Below are positions 34,263 through 63,708 of a stretch of DNA of 64,000 bases, one piece after another. Positions within the stretch are counted from its first letter, which is position 1. Every line of letters starts with the position of its first letter. The stretch is from Centroberyx gerrardi. Its lineage: Eukaryota > Chordata > Actinopteri > Beryciformes > Berycidae. The stretch is taken from contig NC_136004.1 in the NCBI RefSeq assembly GCF_048128805.1, forward strand, positions 20,505,284 to 20,569,283. The letters run 5' to 3'. The translations under genes and the position numbers were made by a program. The notes beneath the pieces were generated by a model, which saw nothing but the letters and a program-made list of their open reading frames with translations, did not search any database and was not told the DNA's origin.

Positions 34263-36532
34263 CTTGACGGGAAGTGAAAGTCAGATCAGTGAATGTTTAT
34301 TGAAGACCAACAGTTACAAACAGTGTGGACAGCCTGTCAGAGAAATCTTGCCTTTAAAATGTGTAATAAAATTTCTACCAAGCAAGCAGGATCACTCTAT
34401 AATTGTCACAAACATGAAAAATGTTGAAGGATGTTAACAGAGGGGAAAACTGAAACTCATAATGATCTAAAAGTCAACTTAAAGTCTTGGTAGATTGTGC
34501 ACACCCTATATTCTAACAAACACATGGTGTATATATATTAAATGCCATAATCTTCTCAAACCAAATAGACTAAAGGTTAGAAATGCTTCAAAATATACTA
34601 TACTTGGGTACAATAAACCATTTGGTGTTTTGATTATTGATTATCAACAATTCAATTGCTTTCCAGTTTCGCCTTAACTCCACAAATGTACTTTGTTAAT
34701 CACACAGATTCAAACATCATAGCTAGAGTGTCAGATTGTTCCATGATGCACAAGTTTCCGACCAGAAACCAAGATTCCCTCAAACAACTGGCCAATTACG
34801 AGAGGCGTCATACAGTGTTGAAAGATGTAGTGTTGCTAAAAAAAAAAAAAAAAAAGAAAAAAAAAACACCAAGCACTACACAATCGGTTCATGAAAGACA
34901 AGTGCCATTTCCCTAGACATGCCGGATTATTTTAATATTCATTGCATTGCAAGCTTAATCCATGGATGCGAGCCTTAATACGGGATGCAAGTGCTAAAGC
35001 AAAATGTTACTTTTAAGTTTATGCAGCAACATTGAGGTAAATTTCTAAAACAGTAGAGGGACACAAGTAGCCTATGCATCGATGTTAGCTCAAAAGGACT
35101 TTGAAACTAAATGTGACTAATTCTGAGAGGAATTTTTCTTTGAGGTTTATAAACCTGCCAGATTTTTTGCTGAAGTCAGAATGTTTCCCTTTACAGATCA
35201 AGCGGTCTCCGTACTCTCAAACAGTTGAACAAAATGTCAGCCAAAATAAAAACATGGTGAAATAAATACCACATGATAGAAACTTTGAAATGAGATGACA
35301 TAGATAAACCCTACACCACCACCACGCTATGCCCGTATCACAACTGGTCTGCCGCCTTTTAATATAAAAGATGACTGACATCACACATTGTATAAAAGCT
35401 CCCGCTTGATTTGAAATCAACTTCTAGCCTGCAACTTTTACAAAGTCCTCTTAGATCTATTAAGAAAAAATGCTGTTAGATGTTGGAAATATGGCATGGC
35501 ACTAAAAAGTACTAAAAACTTTTCAACATATTACTAGCATCCTTCCAACTCTTTAAAATCTACAGCATATCTTAAGGCCAAAAGGGTGGATAGAGGGCTT
35601 GGGGTTGGGGATTTTCCCAATGTCTGGTGATGTCATTTGGATACAGCTATGTGTGTGTATAAGTGTGACAAGTGGAGAAGCTGTCCAAGTTTGGATTCTT
35701 GCGAAAGCTTGTGCCTAGCCAGACCTCTGGATTAGGCTTGCAATGACCACCTCTCATTCACAAACAGCAATGGCCACATCTCAACAGTCTGAATCAGCTC
35801 CTCTTCCTTTCTTTGCCTCCATTCATCCGCCTGCCCTCACCACTTGAGGGAGAGAACTGTGTAGATGAGAGTAAAACTACTGGATACTTCCTCAATCCAC
35901 TTCTATCACCATCATCAGTAGCAGCGAAACTGTGTTTTCGATGCCGGAGATGAAACAAACGAGCAAGACAAGAAAAGGCCACTTGACACAGTCGGAATGC
36001 AACTGACACATCCTATGTTTCACCACACCCTGTATCAATCTGTTCATCTGAGCTTAATCCATATATACATCAGTCATACACACTCTCTTACACTCACAAT
36101 ATACTTACAAAAACTCGTTACCACCAAAGTGCAAACAAAACAAATTAAAAACATAAAAAAAGGTACTCTTTCTCTGCCTTTAGATGGCAGACGAAAGAAA
36201 GACATTCTTCATATAATCAAATCTACAATCATAGCAGCCTAAGAGGATAAAATGGAAGCTGTATAAGGTGCTTTAGCTTGTGCCCTCCTGGTGCTGAGCA
36301 GGGGAAAGGATGATGCTGTTCATTAACACTGATCTCAGGCCAGTTCAGCTCTTTCTCCTCAAAGTCTAGTTTCACAACTTCAAAGAACAAACTAGACTAG
36401 TCTTTGATCTGCGTTTATGAGCAACATCTACCTACAGCACATATTGCAGGAGGGCGGAATGGGTTTGGAGATATTTGGGGTGGGGAGGAGGGGGGGGGTT
36501 GGGTGGTCCAGGACCAGGAAGTGGGTGGGAGT
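34263..36532. other. convergent slc35d2/znf367 3' region
   Basis: There is no coding exon. It holds an A-rich run (34838-34866) and otherwise unremarkable AT-rich DNA. The part next to 36532 is probably the znf367 3' UTR on the minus strand. Confidence 0.4.
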
Positions 36533-40081
<3,549 letters not shown>

Positions 40082-40420
40082 CACTGGTATGTAACAGCGA
40101 CTCCTGTAAAAATCCCGGTGTCAGTTGCCGTAAGCAAAAACCTGGAAAAGTTTTGAACTACTTTGTAGCTGAGAAATCAATGAGAAATAGTCCAAAATGC
40201 GGCGCTTTTTCAATCCGGAGTAAATATATCCTTCATTTCCAAAGAGGGATAAAATCACGGGTCCGTTCTTCGCTAGAAAATATACAAAGTACCCACAAAA
40301 GATACAGACATATGAAAAATGATAGCTGGATATTCCTGCTGTCACAGTGGGTTGCCTGAACTGTGTGCGCCCACAGAAACGTTGTCCCGCGTTGCAAATC
40401 GCGCCTGAGTAGCAGACGGA

Positions 40421-40723
40421 CCAATCAGATGAGTGGATCCTGCCCCACGTGTCGGAAATAACCAATTACAGAAGCCACAGGGGCCCAGCGAGCCGATCGG
40501 GGCAGCCCGGTAGCGAATGGCAGGAGTGTGGGCGTTCTGTGGACGATGATTGGTGGAGGCGTTTTATCCAATGAGTTTTAAACGCTTCACGCGCGCCTTC
40601 GCACACTGACACAGAAATTGGCCAATGGGGACGAGCGAAAGGCACGTTCTGCGACGATGTAGCCAATGAGAATGAAGGGCGGTTAATTTTACATCGCAGC
40701 CGAGCAGATGTCCTTTCCCGCGC
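40421..40723 (-). promoter_or_regulatory. znf367 promoter: CCAAT-box cluster with E2F-like site
   Basis: Six CCAAT motifs fall in about 250 bases: 40421, 40462, 40549 (reverse), 40568, 40622 and 40663. TTTCCCGCGC at 40714-40723 matches an E2F site. NF-Y plus E2F is the usual pattern of G1/S and G2/M gene promoters, consistent with the known cell-cycle expression of ZNF367. Another E2F-like TTTGGCGCGC lies in intron 1 near 39374. Confidence 0.6.
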
Positions 40724-40996
40724 TGAGAAGTCTGTTTATGTTATTACATTTTGGTCAATTTAAAGGGAAAGGAAACGGTGGTTCAAAGGCGCCAAAGTTA
40801 CGTAATCACTTTGCTGGTGGAAAGGATACTGAAACAAAGGTTGCACTGTGTAAGAAAAAGAAGGATGTATAATAGCCAAGCAGGCCTATGGGCTGTTTGA
40901 CGGTTTGTTTTTGATATTAATGTCATTTTGACAATATAGAAATTAAGCCGACTGAATCCTCTCTCCAACTCCTCTCTACCTCAACAGAATACTTTC

Positions 40997-41049
<53 letters not shown>

Positions 41050-41220
41050 CTCTCTCTATTTCAATTCAACAAGCTTCATTGGCATGACTGTTCTATAACA
41101 ATATTGCCAAAGCAAATGTGCACTTATAGTGCTCATCAAGAAAAATGAAATAAACCGTACATTTGTCTCACAAAATAGACACTACAGAAATAACATGCAA
41201 TAGCAAATGAACAGCAATAT

Positions 41221-41297
<77 letters not shown>

Positions 41298-43350
41298 ACT
41301 CACTCACACACACACACACACAGACACTCACTGACTCACTGTATTTAAAAAAAAAACTGAAAAATCTATTTTAAACCAATTTGACCTTTTATGATGTTGG
41401 ACATTCAATGGGCCTATTGAATAGCTTTCCAAGGCCCACAGCTTTCTGGACTTTTCAGACACTCACACTTAATCTAAGGACGTTGTTAAATCATTCCATA
41501 TTTGTCAACTTCCCATAACTTTTACCGCTCTCTTAAAATGTTATGAAAACAACATGGTGAGCTGAAAATCACAAACTGCTCAGTATCAGGATCCACCCAA
41601 CATGTTTATACTGCAACTACTGATTTGGTTCCAGTCATTTGGAGTTAAAGGTTTATTGATGTGATCACTGGCAAGATGTTTGATGGGGTGAAGGCATTAT
41701 GTGCCATCTGTTGCAGATGGTAGTGAAGTATGACACAGTTACACAGTACAATGATAGAGGATCAGTGGTGATTTGCACAAAATTCTAACAATTACAGTCA
41801 GTGAAGGATCATTTTGTTTTAATGTGATATACAATAACAGTTTAGAAGTATATACAGTACTACAGACAATAATATGTATGCTATTTTTCATGATTAATAT
41901 CCCGTTTCTGTTGTCCCTTTTTGAATAAGGTGACACACTCCCATATTATAATATATATTTTCTATGTATGTATGTGTATTAGACAAGGCAGTTTTTTTTT
42001 GTTTTGTTTTGTTTTTTTACAACAGACTGGAAATAAGACAATCAATCAATCAATCAAAATGTTTAAAAATTTTGAGTCTATTTATTTTCCATAGCCAAAA
42101 TAATGCAAATTTTCAGAGTGTTGACATTTACACATGTAACCTTGTAACTCCATGCACTAACATTTGTTTTTAGGCCTCAGCAGGTGCCAGGTTTGCACTT
42201 ACTGCCCAAGGGACATTGTCTTCGAACATGTGAAGGCCACTGGGTTGGAATCTATTCAGCTGTATTTTCTAAAATATGTATTTATAGTGATGCAGTGATA
42301 TGTATAATAGAGGCACCCAAGACCCCCCTTGAGGCTCACCACTCACCTGTAATTCCTATCCTGACCACTAGGTGGGGCAAAAATTCAAGCAACTACATCA
42401 CTTGGATATTACATATTCATATCCTCTGACTCATCCCAGTTGGGAGAGTTACTCAGCTAAAACAGTTCTGAGGTGTGTTGATCTAGTTTTGATGTTGGAA
42501 TATAAGAATCTGAGTATTATTATAAATGTGTACATGTCAAGTTATTCTGTGAATATCAATATGATGGTCATTGAATGATCCCTGTTGGGAAATTGGGCCA
42601 TTACAGAAACAAAGAATAACATATAGCCTAGATAAATAGATCATATTGGAGATCAAATGTGCAACATCATGATAATAAAGAGCTCCTACTGGCATGACAG
42701 AAGTCTCACTATGGTTGCAGTTTACAGATTTACAAAGATACAGTTCAGTGCAAAAGCAGATATTGCAGGGTTCCACATTATTAGATTCACAGAGCAGAGG
42801 TGCAAGTTTTCACTAAAATGCTTAAAAACAATATAGGCTACTGTAGGCAAACATTTACAGACATACAGTGTGGTGCATATACAAAAATGGCAAATGCCTA
42901 GAAATGTCCATATATTAATGATAAACACTTTTTACACCAAAATATTATAGGCTATTTAGTGTAACAAATGAGTGGAGCTCACCTTGTTAAACATAAAATG
43001 CACTGACTTCACTGATGAGACAAACCCTGTTTATTCTCAGGCTCAGTAATCAATTTATTAGTAGCACTTGCATTTATTGGGTTTTGGTCCAACACAAAGA
43101 AAACAGATGGACTTGTAAACCAGACAATGAAGGGCTTAAAATTTGAGAAATGATGACTATAAAGGATGGATTCTTGCCTTTGGATTGTGAATTAAATATG
43201 ATTCCACGTACAAACGTTCTTAATTTAAAAGACTTGCAATATTTTTGATGAAAGCCCTCTGGTGAAGTGCCTGTACCTGAAAAACCACTAATATCCCCCA
43301 TAATATTCCTTTATAAACTCGACAGTGAGTTTACAGTGACCTTATAGTAC
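40724..43350. other. znf367-habp4 intergenic region
   Basis: No gene is supported. It holds CT microsatellites flanking a dispersed repeat piece (41000-41315) and AT-rich DNA. Two weakly similar segments lie near 42720-42780 and 42845-42905. Confidence 0.4.
41001..41316. repeat. two (CT)n arrays flanking a dispersed repeat tail
   Basis: CT/CTAT runs at 41001-41058 and 41223-41300 bracket 'caagcttcattggcatgac' and 'atattgccaaagca', a motif pair I recall from fish LINE/SINE 3' ends. Confidence 0.6.
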
Positions 43351-43375
43351 GTTATGGTATTTTTTCTGATGTGAA

Positions 43376-43404
43376 AGTGATACTAAATCTCCTTTAGTAT
43401 CACT
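43376..43404. repeat. perfect 12-bp-stem hairpin
   Basis: AGTGATACTAAA is followed by a five-base loop and its exact reverse complement. It lies in an AT-rich palindromic area, possibly the centre of a MITE. Confidence 0.7.
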
Positions 43405-43544
43405 ATAATATTTATAGAATACTTATTATAGTGACTCATAGTTTTGTTGTGATTTTTTTTATTGATTGAGTCTTGGATTGATCCTCCTAAAATGTACTGT
43501 ACAATAACTATAGTTGTTTTTTGTCAGGGACCCATCATCAATCA

Positions 43545-43604
43545 ATGCATCAACCATTATGTCATGATATGTTTTGACAGATCATGACATAATGGTTGAT
43601 GCAT
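43545..43604. repeat. perfect 24-bp-stem hairpin, 12-base loop
   Basis: The arm 43545-43568 (atgcatcaaccattatgtca and four more bases) is exactly complementary to 43581-43604. It lies about 560 bases upstream of the habp4 start codon. Confidence 0.85.
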
Positions 43605-43746
43605 GTTAGTGTCATTCATTTTAGTTTCAAAATCTAAATGGCTTTTTCTTTTCTGGCATATTTTCGGGTAATCCTACAAGTAATCACAATCACAGTAAAC
43701 AGCAATCATCTTTTTTTTCATCAAAAGTATTTTTTTGCCCACTGTT

Positions 43747-43779
43747 CCCCCCCCCCCCCCCCCCCCTTTTTTTTTTTTA
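43747..43779. repeat. poly-C/poly-T tract
   Basis: About 20 C are followed by about 13 T, roughly 390 bases before the habp4 start. Confidence 0.9.
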
Positions 43780-44162
43780 ACTGTTTTTTTGTTTTCATTT
43801 TTTGCAATTCCATTTAATCTAGTCCGTTCCTAAGTGACTAAACAGATGATAATCCAGAATACAGACAGGACTCCAGCCAACGTCTATCTAATGAATATTG
43901 ATTAGCGAATTTTGACGAGAACAGGGGCGTGGTGTCTCCAGTTCCCGCACGTGCAAACGTTTAAAAGTCTCGCCTAGCCAACGGCGCTTGTTAGATGTTC
44001 ACTGTGGCAGCTGAATCCCATCCGCTGCTCTTTTCTGTTATAGTTGGACAGGAAAACGGTGGTCTCTTTTGCGTTTGCAAGAGATAAGCGTTGATGTCCA
44101 GAGTGTGAGGGGAAAACCAGCCTTTGAACTTGGCATTTTTTGTTGTACATTGGCTTTAAAAA

Positions 44163-46715
44163 ATGCTGCCGGACGCCTATGGCTGCGTTGTGGCGAACAG
44201 GTTCGGGAAGCTTCTGGATGACGATGCCGACCCGTTCGACCTGATCAATGATGCGGAAATAGAGAAAGACAAGAAGAAGAAGAAGGAGGACCAAAAGAAA
44301 GCCAAGCAGAAAAAACCTGGCCAGAAAGAATCCCAGAAAGACAGACGTCTCCCAGTCGCGTCTGACGGTCAAGACCCGCAAGCAGGTACTAGCCTACTAA
44401 CCTTTTTGGTAAAGTTCATGGGTGACAAAAGGAAACGGGTTAACGCAGATGCCAGATCTCTCTGACACTCGGTTTTGTCTGACCTAGTTCGCTGGCAAGC
44501 ATCAGGCTTTGGCTACATTATCGTTAAACACCCACACATTCGAACGATTCTGGCAGGTCCCACTGTTTCTAGATGGGACGGTCCAGCCGAGAGCCGTCTG
44601 CTCGCCTGGGCTTGGTCAGCTGCTGATGCTGCAGGGTCAGTGAGGCTGCAGAGCGCGTGGACGGGCTCAGTGCTGCAGGCAGAAGCCACCGTGAATGGTT
44701 TCCAGTGACCTTTTCCCCAACTTTACAGCAGAGCAAAAACACAACTGGAAATGATTGACATAACATGGGAACTATGCAGACTTTTTCTAGATAGTCTATG
44801 AAAAGCTATTATGTGCAGTTTTGCCCCCTTTGAATCAAATTCTAAGCTAGGGTTTTCACTTCAGTCTTTCAGATTTCCCCCTTTATTTTAAATGTGTTCA
44901 TGGCTACAAATGTGTTGTTTTGATCATCAGAAAGCTCAAGAGAGCATCAAGAGTTTTCCAATGATATACAATATTCATTTTCGGCCAAAATGTCCCTTAA
45001 CACCTTTTTAACATAATTTATCATTTGTTTGAAATCCAAACATTTCTCACATTCTCAGATCCAACAGTGCTAAGTAATGAAAGACTTTGAGGAGGTTGTG
45101 ATAGATTAAAGACTGGGTTGGGACCCAAAAGTGAGTAGAAACGTTAAAATGGCTTGGTCCCCAAATGTATCTAAAACAAATTGGTATCTGAAGCCTCTAG
45201 CCAAAGCCTCTTGCAATGTTGGATAGGCTGAAAACAACGTGGGCTTGTAGATCAATGGTTTAAACCAGGGTCATTTTGTTTAATCATCCCAGCCAAACGC
45301 ATAGTCATCAAAGGTTTTCAGATTTTGTTTGCAGAAAAAGTTTTAAAAGATAAGCTGCAACATAAATTGTCTGTCTGAATACTTCACTCCCTGTGTCGTC
45401 TGCAGGCCGTAAGCAGCAGCCACGTGTTGGACCGGCGACTGAGAGCAGAGGAGGCACAGCGGAGGCCCAGAGGGGCATGAAGAGAGCCGCCTTCGCAGAG
45501 CGCAGGGCCAACCAAGACGAGCAATCACAGGAGTATCCCGTCTCTAAGTATGTGTGTTTCATCAAAGCTGTGGCTGCAACACAACTCTATACATTGTTTT
45601 CCAAAGTCTGCACTTGCTCTTTGTTTACATCACCACCAGTGGGGAAATTTGTTTCCAAATTGACTTTGGATAGATTGAATTAATTTTGAGAAATGGGTTG
45701 GAACAAACTTTCTTAAGCATTGTAATGTGACATGTAAATAATTTATAGTTGGATCGATTACAAATTATTTTAACCATAACCTTTTTAACCATTTAACCAC
45801 TTCAGTTTTTATGGTTGTTTTTAATACAGAATCATAAAACAAACTCTGAAAAGCCGAATCATTGCCTGGTTGCTTCCCTACTTATTGAAGCATGTGGTAG
45901 TGATCATCAGATTGATCCTCAAGCTAAACTAGGAGTTTAAAATTTGGTTTTCCTCATTTTACCCGCAAATCTATAGTTAACATGGTGATGTGTACATTTT
46001 TAAAATAGTGAGGATAAAAAGAGAAATTCCATGCCCTTATTTCCCCTCGAATCATTACATTCTCATCCAGTTCGTTCGCAAATGGCAGTTTGTAATCAGC
46101 CACAATGAATGATCAATATTTAGAGCAATCTACCATCTTGGTCTGAAATGCAGGAATTGTCGCAGGAATACTATGAACTGTCACCTAATCGGTCCGCAGG
46201 CCTTCCTCCGATGCAGAAACCGACCCCAGAGGCAGAGGGGGGTTCAGAGCCGGGAGAGGAGGAAGAGGTGGAGGAGGATACTTGAGGAATTCAGACACCT
46301 TCAACCTGCGGGGCAAGAGAGAATATGAGCGGCACAGCGGAACGTAATGCCTCTGTTAATCAAGCAGTCCAGCTTAAAAGCGTGTGCACATGCCAGTTTT
46401 TCTGTCATTATGGCAAATATTGAACCGTGTCTGCTTTTCTGCTGCCTGTTGCAGAGGCATCTCCCCTGAGGAGAAGAGAGGGGGCAGAGGACCCTGGAAC
46501 TGGGGGTCTGTTCAAGACACTATGGGGTGAGTCGGCCAACATCGACAACATGGACATGTCCATTTTTAAACTTGGGCACCATAGAGAATTGTCTTTCTGT
46601 TTGTCCATGTCCCATGTGTCCTTTGTTTTTTTTTAAGTGATTTGATGGAAGTGACATCAGATGCTCCAGTCAAACCTGAAGAGCCCCAATCACCAGTGGA
46701 GGGTGAGGAACAGTG

Positions 46716-46750
<35 letters not shown>

Positions 46751-48938
46751 TGTACACAACCACACTTGGTCATGCGGTCAGCCATTGCCACGGTCCCATG
46801 GTCATCGAGTGGCAAGTTCATGTTAGTCAAGGATGAGACTTCACTCGTCTAGCACCTGTGCGCTATCAAACATTTTTTACAGCACTTGAGAAAATAATTT
46901 TCTACAAATCATGGCTGTTTGTGATTGAGCGACCTGTAATTAATAAAAGGAAGTACATTTTCACACAACTTCCTGTCAGAAAGAGCAATATCATCACCAC
47001 AAATGCACAGTGGGACTATAAAAAACCTGCACTTCTTAAGGGTTCCTGTTATGCATGTGTGTTAATTTAACACTACAGGCATGGGCCGGACTCAAACCCA
47101 CAGTCTTATGGTATGATCCAAAATTAAATATTCACCATTTGGAAGATAAAAATGACTCCCACTCTTTAGAAAAATGGTTTATATGAAAGTAAAGCACATT
47201 ATGGGTTCCCTTTTTTTTTTTTTTTTTTTAAGTTCTGAATATAATTCTTCCTAAATAGTTGATGGATATACAGCATTTTGGAATGAAACCATTAATTTGC
47301 GTATACTTATGACATTAATTAGCCAGGTGCACGTATTAAACCAGTGGTCTCAAGCTTCATTAGCCACTCTCCCCTTTTTACCATGACAACTGTATGCTGG
47401 AATCTCTGTTTTCATTTGGCAATGTCACAATAGCGTTAATATTTAAGACACAAAAATGGTCAGCATGAAGTGGGCTGAAAGTTGTAGCTCATCCCCCACT
47501 TGTGATAGAGTGTCAGAGGTGGACGGAGAGATGGTGGTCCAGGTTGCCATGGAGATGACACTGGACGAGTGGAAAGCCCTGCAGGAGATGAGTCGTCCCA
47601 AGGCAGAGTTGAACCTCCGCAAGGCAGACGACAAGGTCCCCTCCAAAGCCAGGGTCATCCACCAGTCGAAGCACGTGGAGGTGAGAATGGAAAGTGCTTA
47701 GGTCATCTGTTCAACAAGAAAAATCCCTGGTGAAAGTGGACTTGTCTGATTTAGCAGTAAGTGGGTTCCCTTAGTGATCACACTGCACGTGTCATGGCCA
47801 ACCCTCTCTGGGGCCCTGGGACCTTTGCAACGCACTTGATTCTGCATTAAGAGCTCGCTTGTAGACTGTTTGAGCAACGTGACTGAGCCTCAACTTGCAG
47901 AGTGACTAAGTGACATTTCACTGTTCCAGACTGGCCCTGCAAAAATGTAAAAACTATTGTAATGAATGAGTCAAGCTAAGGTTAGTCCGTAGCGGGAAGG
48001 TCAGTTTGCTGTGAACAGTACAAGTAGATAAGTCGTTAAAGATAGTCAAGTAACGGTGATGGGCACATGACTATCCCACAAGCCCATGACTAATAATTTC
48101 CAGACCAGGCTTTTGCAAAACTGCCCTTACTAGCTAGAAGTTTCATGGTGGCAAATGAAAATGGCATTGAGGTTTTTGCCAAAACTCTGAAGTTAATCAC
48201 TTCATAATTGTAATTTTCTGTTTGAGACTATCATTGACTGAATTCAGCATTTCTTTCCCATCTTCATCTTCAGAACCCCAAGGGAAGTCTGGAGGAAATG
48301 GAGGATGATGGCCACTTCCTGCGCAGGTCTATGAATGACATCACTTCCCGTCTGGACATCAACTTCGGGAGTCTGGGACGCCCTAGCCGGGGCGGGAGAG
48401 GCAGGGGAGGACGAGGCGGCACCACTGCCCGCCCAGAGAAGGCCAAACCCAAATTGGAGACGGTATGTTCTTAGCTACACAAGAGATTTAAATGCATATT
48501 AATGAAAACAAGTGACTTCATGAGTCACTCTTTATTGTATATAGTGATACTGCTCACTTCATATATTGTAATAGAGGTCCACATTTGAACTTTAGCTCAT
48601 TTTGGAAAAACATTGAAATTTATTTTTGATGGGGACAGTGTATTTTGGTATTTTTCATACAAAGCAATTGCCTCTGCACTTTTCAAGATGTTTACTTCCC
48701 AGAAAAGCAAAAGCCAGTGTTCACCACATACAGGTGACAACAAGAACATTAGGAAAAAATGGATAAAATCAATAGGACCTGTATATGCATTTTCCTGTAT
48801 TCTGGTTGATTCTCTCTTGAGTGTTTCGGCTAAGGAATGTCTTCTCCTTTTGTGTGCTGTTGGTTCCTCCAGGCCGACGCTCTGGCTCCTAACCCAGACG
48901 ACCCGGAGGATTTCCCGGCACTAACAGCGGGAAGATAA
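44163..48938 (+). CDS. habp4: hyaluronan/mRNA-binding protein 4 (Ki-1/57), HABP4/SERBP1 family
   Basis: Eight exons (44163-44385, 45406-45547, 46200-46343, 46455-46526, 46638-46712, 47509-47680, 48274-48462, 48873-48938) join to 360 codons. The N-terminus has the family motif [20 protein letters not shown]. An RGG box follows ([20 protein letters not shown]), then [15 protein letters not shown], the acidic/[18 protein letters not shown] block, [19 protein letters not shown], a second RGG run and the terminal [13 protein letters not shown]. Family members bind RNA and inactive ribosomes and shuttle between cytoplasm and nucleus; RGG arginines are PRMT1 substrates in the human protein. SERBP1 is the paralogue; the slc35d2-znf367-cdc14b neighbourhood supports habp4. 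The exon 6 acceptor is placed at 47508 because only it keeps frame. Confidence 0.93.
45660..45922 (+). repeat. left copy of an inverted ~250-bp repeat (habp4 intron 2)
   Basis: It reads 'tttgagaaatgggttgga', through 'acttcagtttttatggttg' and 'cattgcctggttgcttccct', to 'cagattgatcctcaa'. The reverse complement occurs at 50412-50660. The copies are clearly similar but not identical. Confidence 0.75.
46719..46746. repeat. (AC)n microsatellite abutting the habp4 exon 5 donor
   Basis: The donor GTGAGT at 46713 is followed immediately by AC repeats. Confidence 0.9.
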
Positions 48939-49131
48939 CCGTGTCCTCGGCTGTTTGAACTCACTTCTCTTCACATTGGCCTGCTGGTGAAAATGGGTTG
49001 CACTTACACTTGCTAGATATCTAATCACTGTTTTTGTGTTCTGCTGATCCGGAGGTTTGATGGGTTTTATTATCCCTCTGACTTTTTCTGATGACACACT
49101 GAAGGCACTGTTCAATGTTCAACTGTTGGAA

Positions 49132-49137
49132 AATAAA
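49132..49137 (+). terminator. habp4 polyadenylation signal
   Basis: AATAAA lies 194 bases after the stop codon. Confidence 0.55.
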
Positions 49138-50411
49138 TGCTTTTTGCAAGGTATTTGCAGTTATCCAGTTTCTTGAACACAACATACAGATTATTTGAAC
49201 AAAACAAAGTGGGGAACATGAGCAATCTGGGTATCTGTACCAATATTCTCTTCAAGTACATGCTGTATATAGTGATGGCAAAAATGCGTTTGTAGATTAT
49301 GTTATGCTGGGTCAAACAAGTTATTACAGTCTTGATTGCTGTGATATGAATTGATTATTTCAGGTCACAATGAAATGAAAAATGACTTTCATCTTGTTAG
49401 CTTTTCCATGCCATAATATACACTATTAAACAAATGTTGAGAAAAAAATAAACTAAATTATTTTCTTGTATTTTTATATCAAAATCCCATTACTTGTACT
49501 TCTTGGAAAACAATGCATATTTAATGGTTACCTCATCGTGTACCAGTAGGAATAAATAAAAATTCCAACCCATAATACTGTCAGATTTTTGAACAATCCC
49601 GCCCCATCGAAGAAAACTGCCTTTCTCTTCCTAGCTGCCATTGGTTTAGTTTTGAATGATGGCTCGCCATGTTACGTCCTGCCCCAACATCCTATTTCAA
49701 CAGGACATGCATCAAAATAAGGAAGATGCTCTCAAAATGCCATTTCATTGTGACTTTAAAACTATCTACATGATAAATGACTTCCTCAAAAAACAAAGAC
49801 TTAAGGTAAAGGATGTGATATCACGGCCAGAATCTTTTTTTTGAAAAAAAAAAAAAAGCATCGTGGAATATGTATAGTAGAATTAAGTGGATTAGCACAC
49901 GTACTAATAGAGCCACAGACAACCTGGAGGAGTATTTTTTTTATTTAAAAAGTCTGATTCCATGTGCTCCAAGCAAATATTTAGTGGATTATGAACATGA
50001 ATTAGACAAGGCCCCATTAGGACCGGCGACTTCTATTTCATAGCATGATTGATTCAAACGAGTAGTACAAAATATTTACAAAATACAAATTGGGTATATC
50101 AAATGTTGACATATTTACAGTCTTGAAATACAGCAGCTCAAAAAGAAAACGCTTTCACAACAAAATGACAAAAATACAGACAGGAGCCAGATATTGCGAA
50201 GGATGTACGTACAAATGCTGCACAAGGTACTTTAACTAGTTCATGGGATGGAATATTGTGATAGAAACAGAGTTTACACAAATTAGCGGATCTACAAATC
50301 TTTCCAACTGAACATGATAATCCCCAATCTTAGACGCTTGAATATCTGCTGCACGTTGCTCATTTTAGAGCAAATTCCCTGGATTTACACATTCACATGC
50401 CGGTCTGACTG
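49138..50411. other. convergent habp4/cdc14b 3' region
   Basis: AT-rich with no exon. TTTATT at 49940-49945 reads AATAAA on the minus strand and is a candidate polyadenylation signal for cdc14b, giving a 3' UTR of about 0.8 kb. Confidence 0.4.
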
Positions 50412-50660
50412 TTGAGGATCGATCTGATGATAACTACTGCATGCTTCAATAAGTAGGGAAACAACCAGGCAATGATTAGACTAGTATACGAGAGTTTGTT
50501 TCATGATTCTGTATTAAAAACCACCATAAAAACTGAAGTGCCTTATGGTTAAAATAATTGGTAATCAATCCAACTATAAATGATTTACATGTCACATCAA
50601 CACTGGTTAAGAAAGTTTGCTCCAACCCATTTCTCAAAATTAAAATGATCTATTGGAAGA
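50412..50660 (-). repeat. right copy of the inverted ~250-bp repeat (cdc14b 3' UTR)
   Basis: This is the reverse complement of 45660-45922: 'ttgaggatcgatctgatgat' through 'gggaaacaaccaggcaatga' to 'caacccatttctcaaaatta'. It lies just downstream of the cdc14b stop codon and therefore probably in its 3' UTR. Confidence 0.75.
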
Positions 50661-50726
50661 ATAATATAGGTTCGTATAGAAGTTGGATTTCGTTTAAAAT
50701 TCCTCAGGATCTTCAGATCCGCAGGC

Positions 50727-63708
<12,982 letters not shown>

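Noticed and set aside
44475-44708. 77-codon frame in habp4 intron 1
   Set aside because: It has no motif or splice support; probably open by chance in GC-rich DNA after exon 1.
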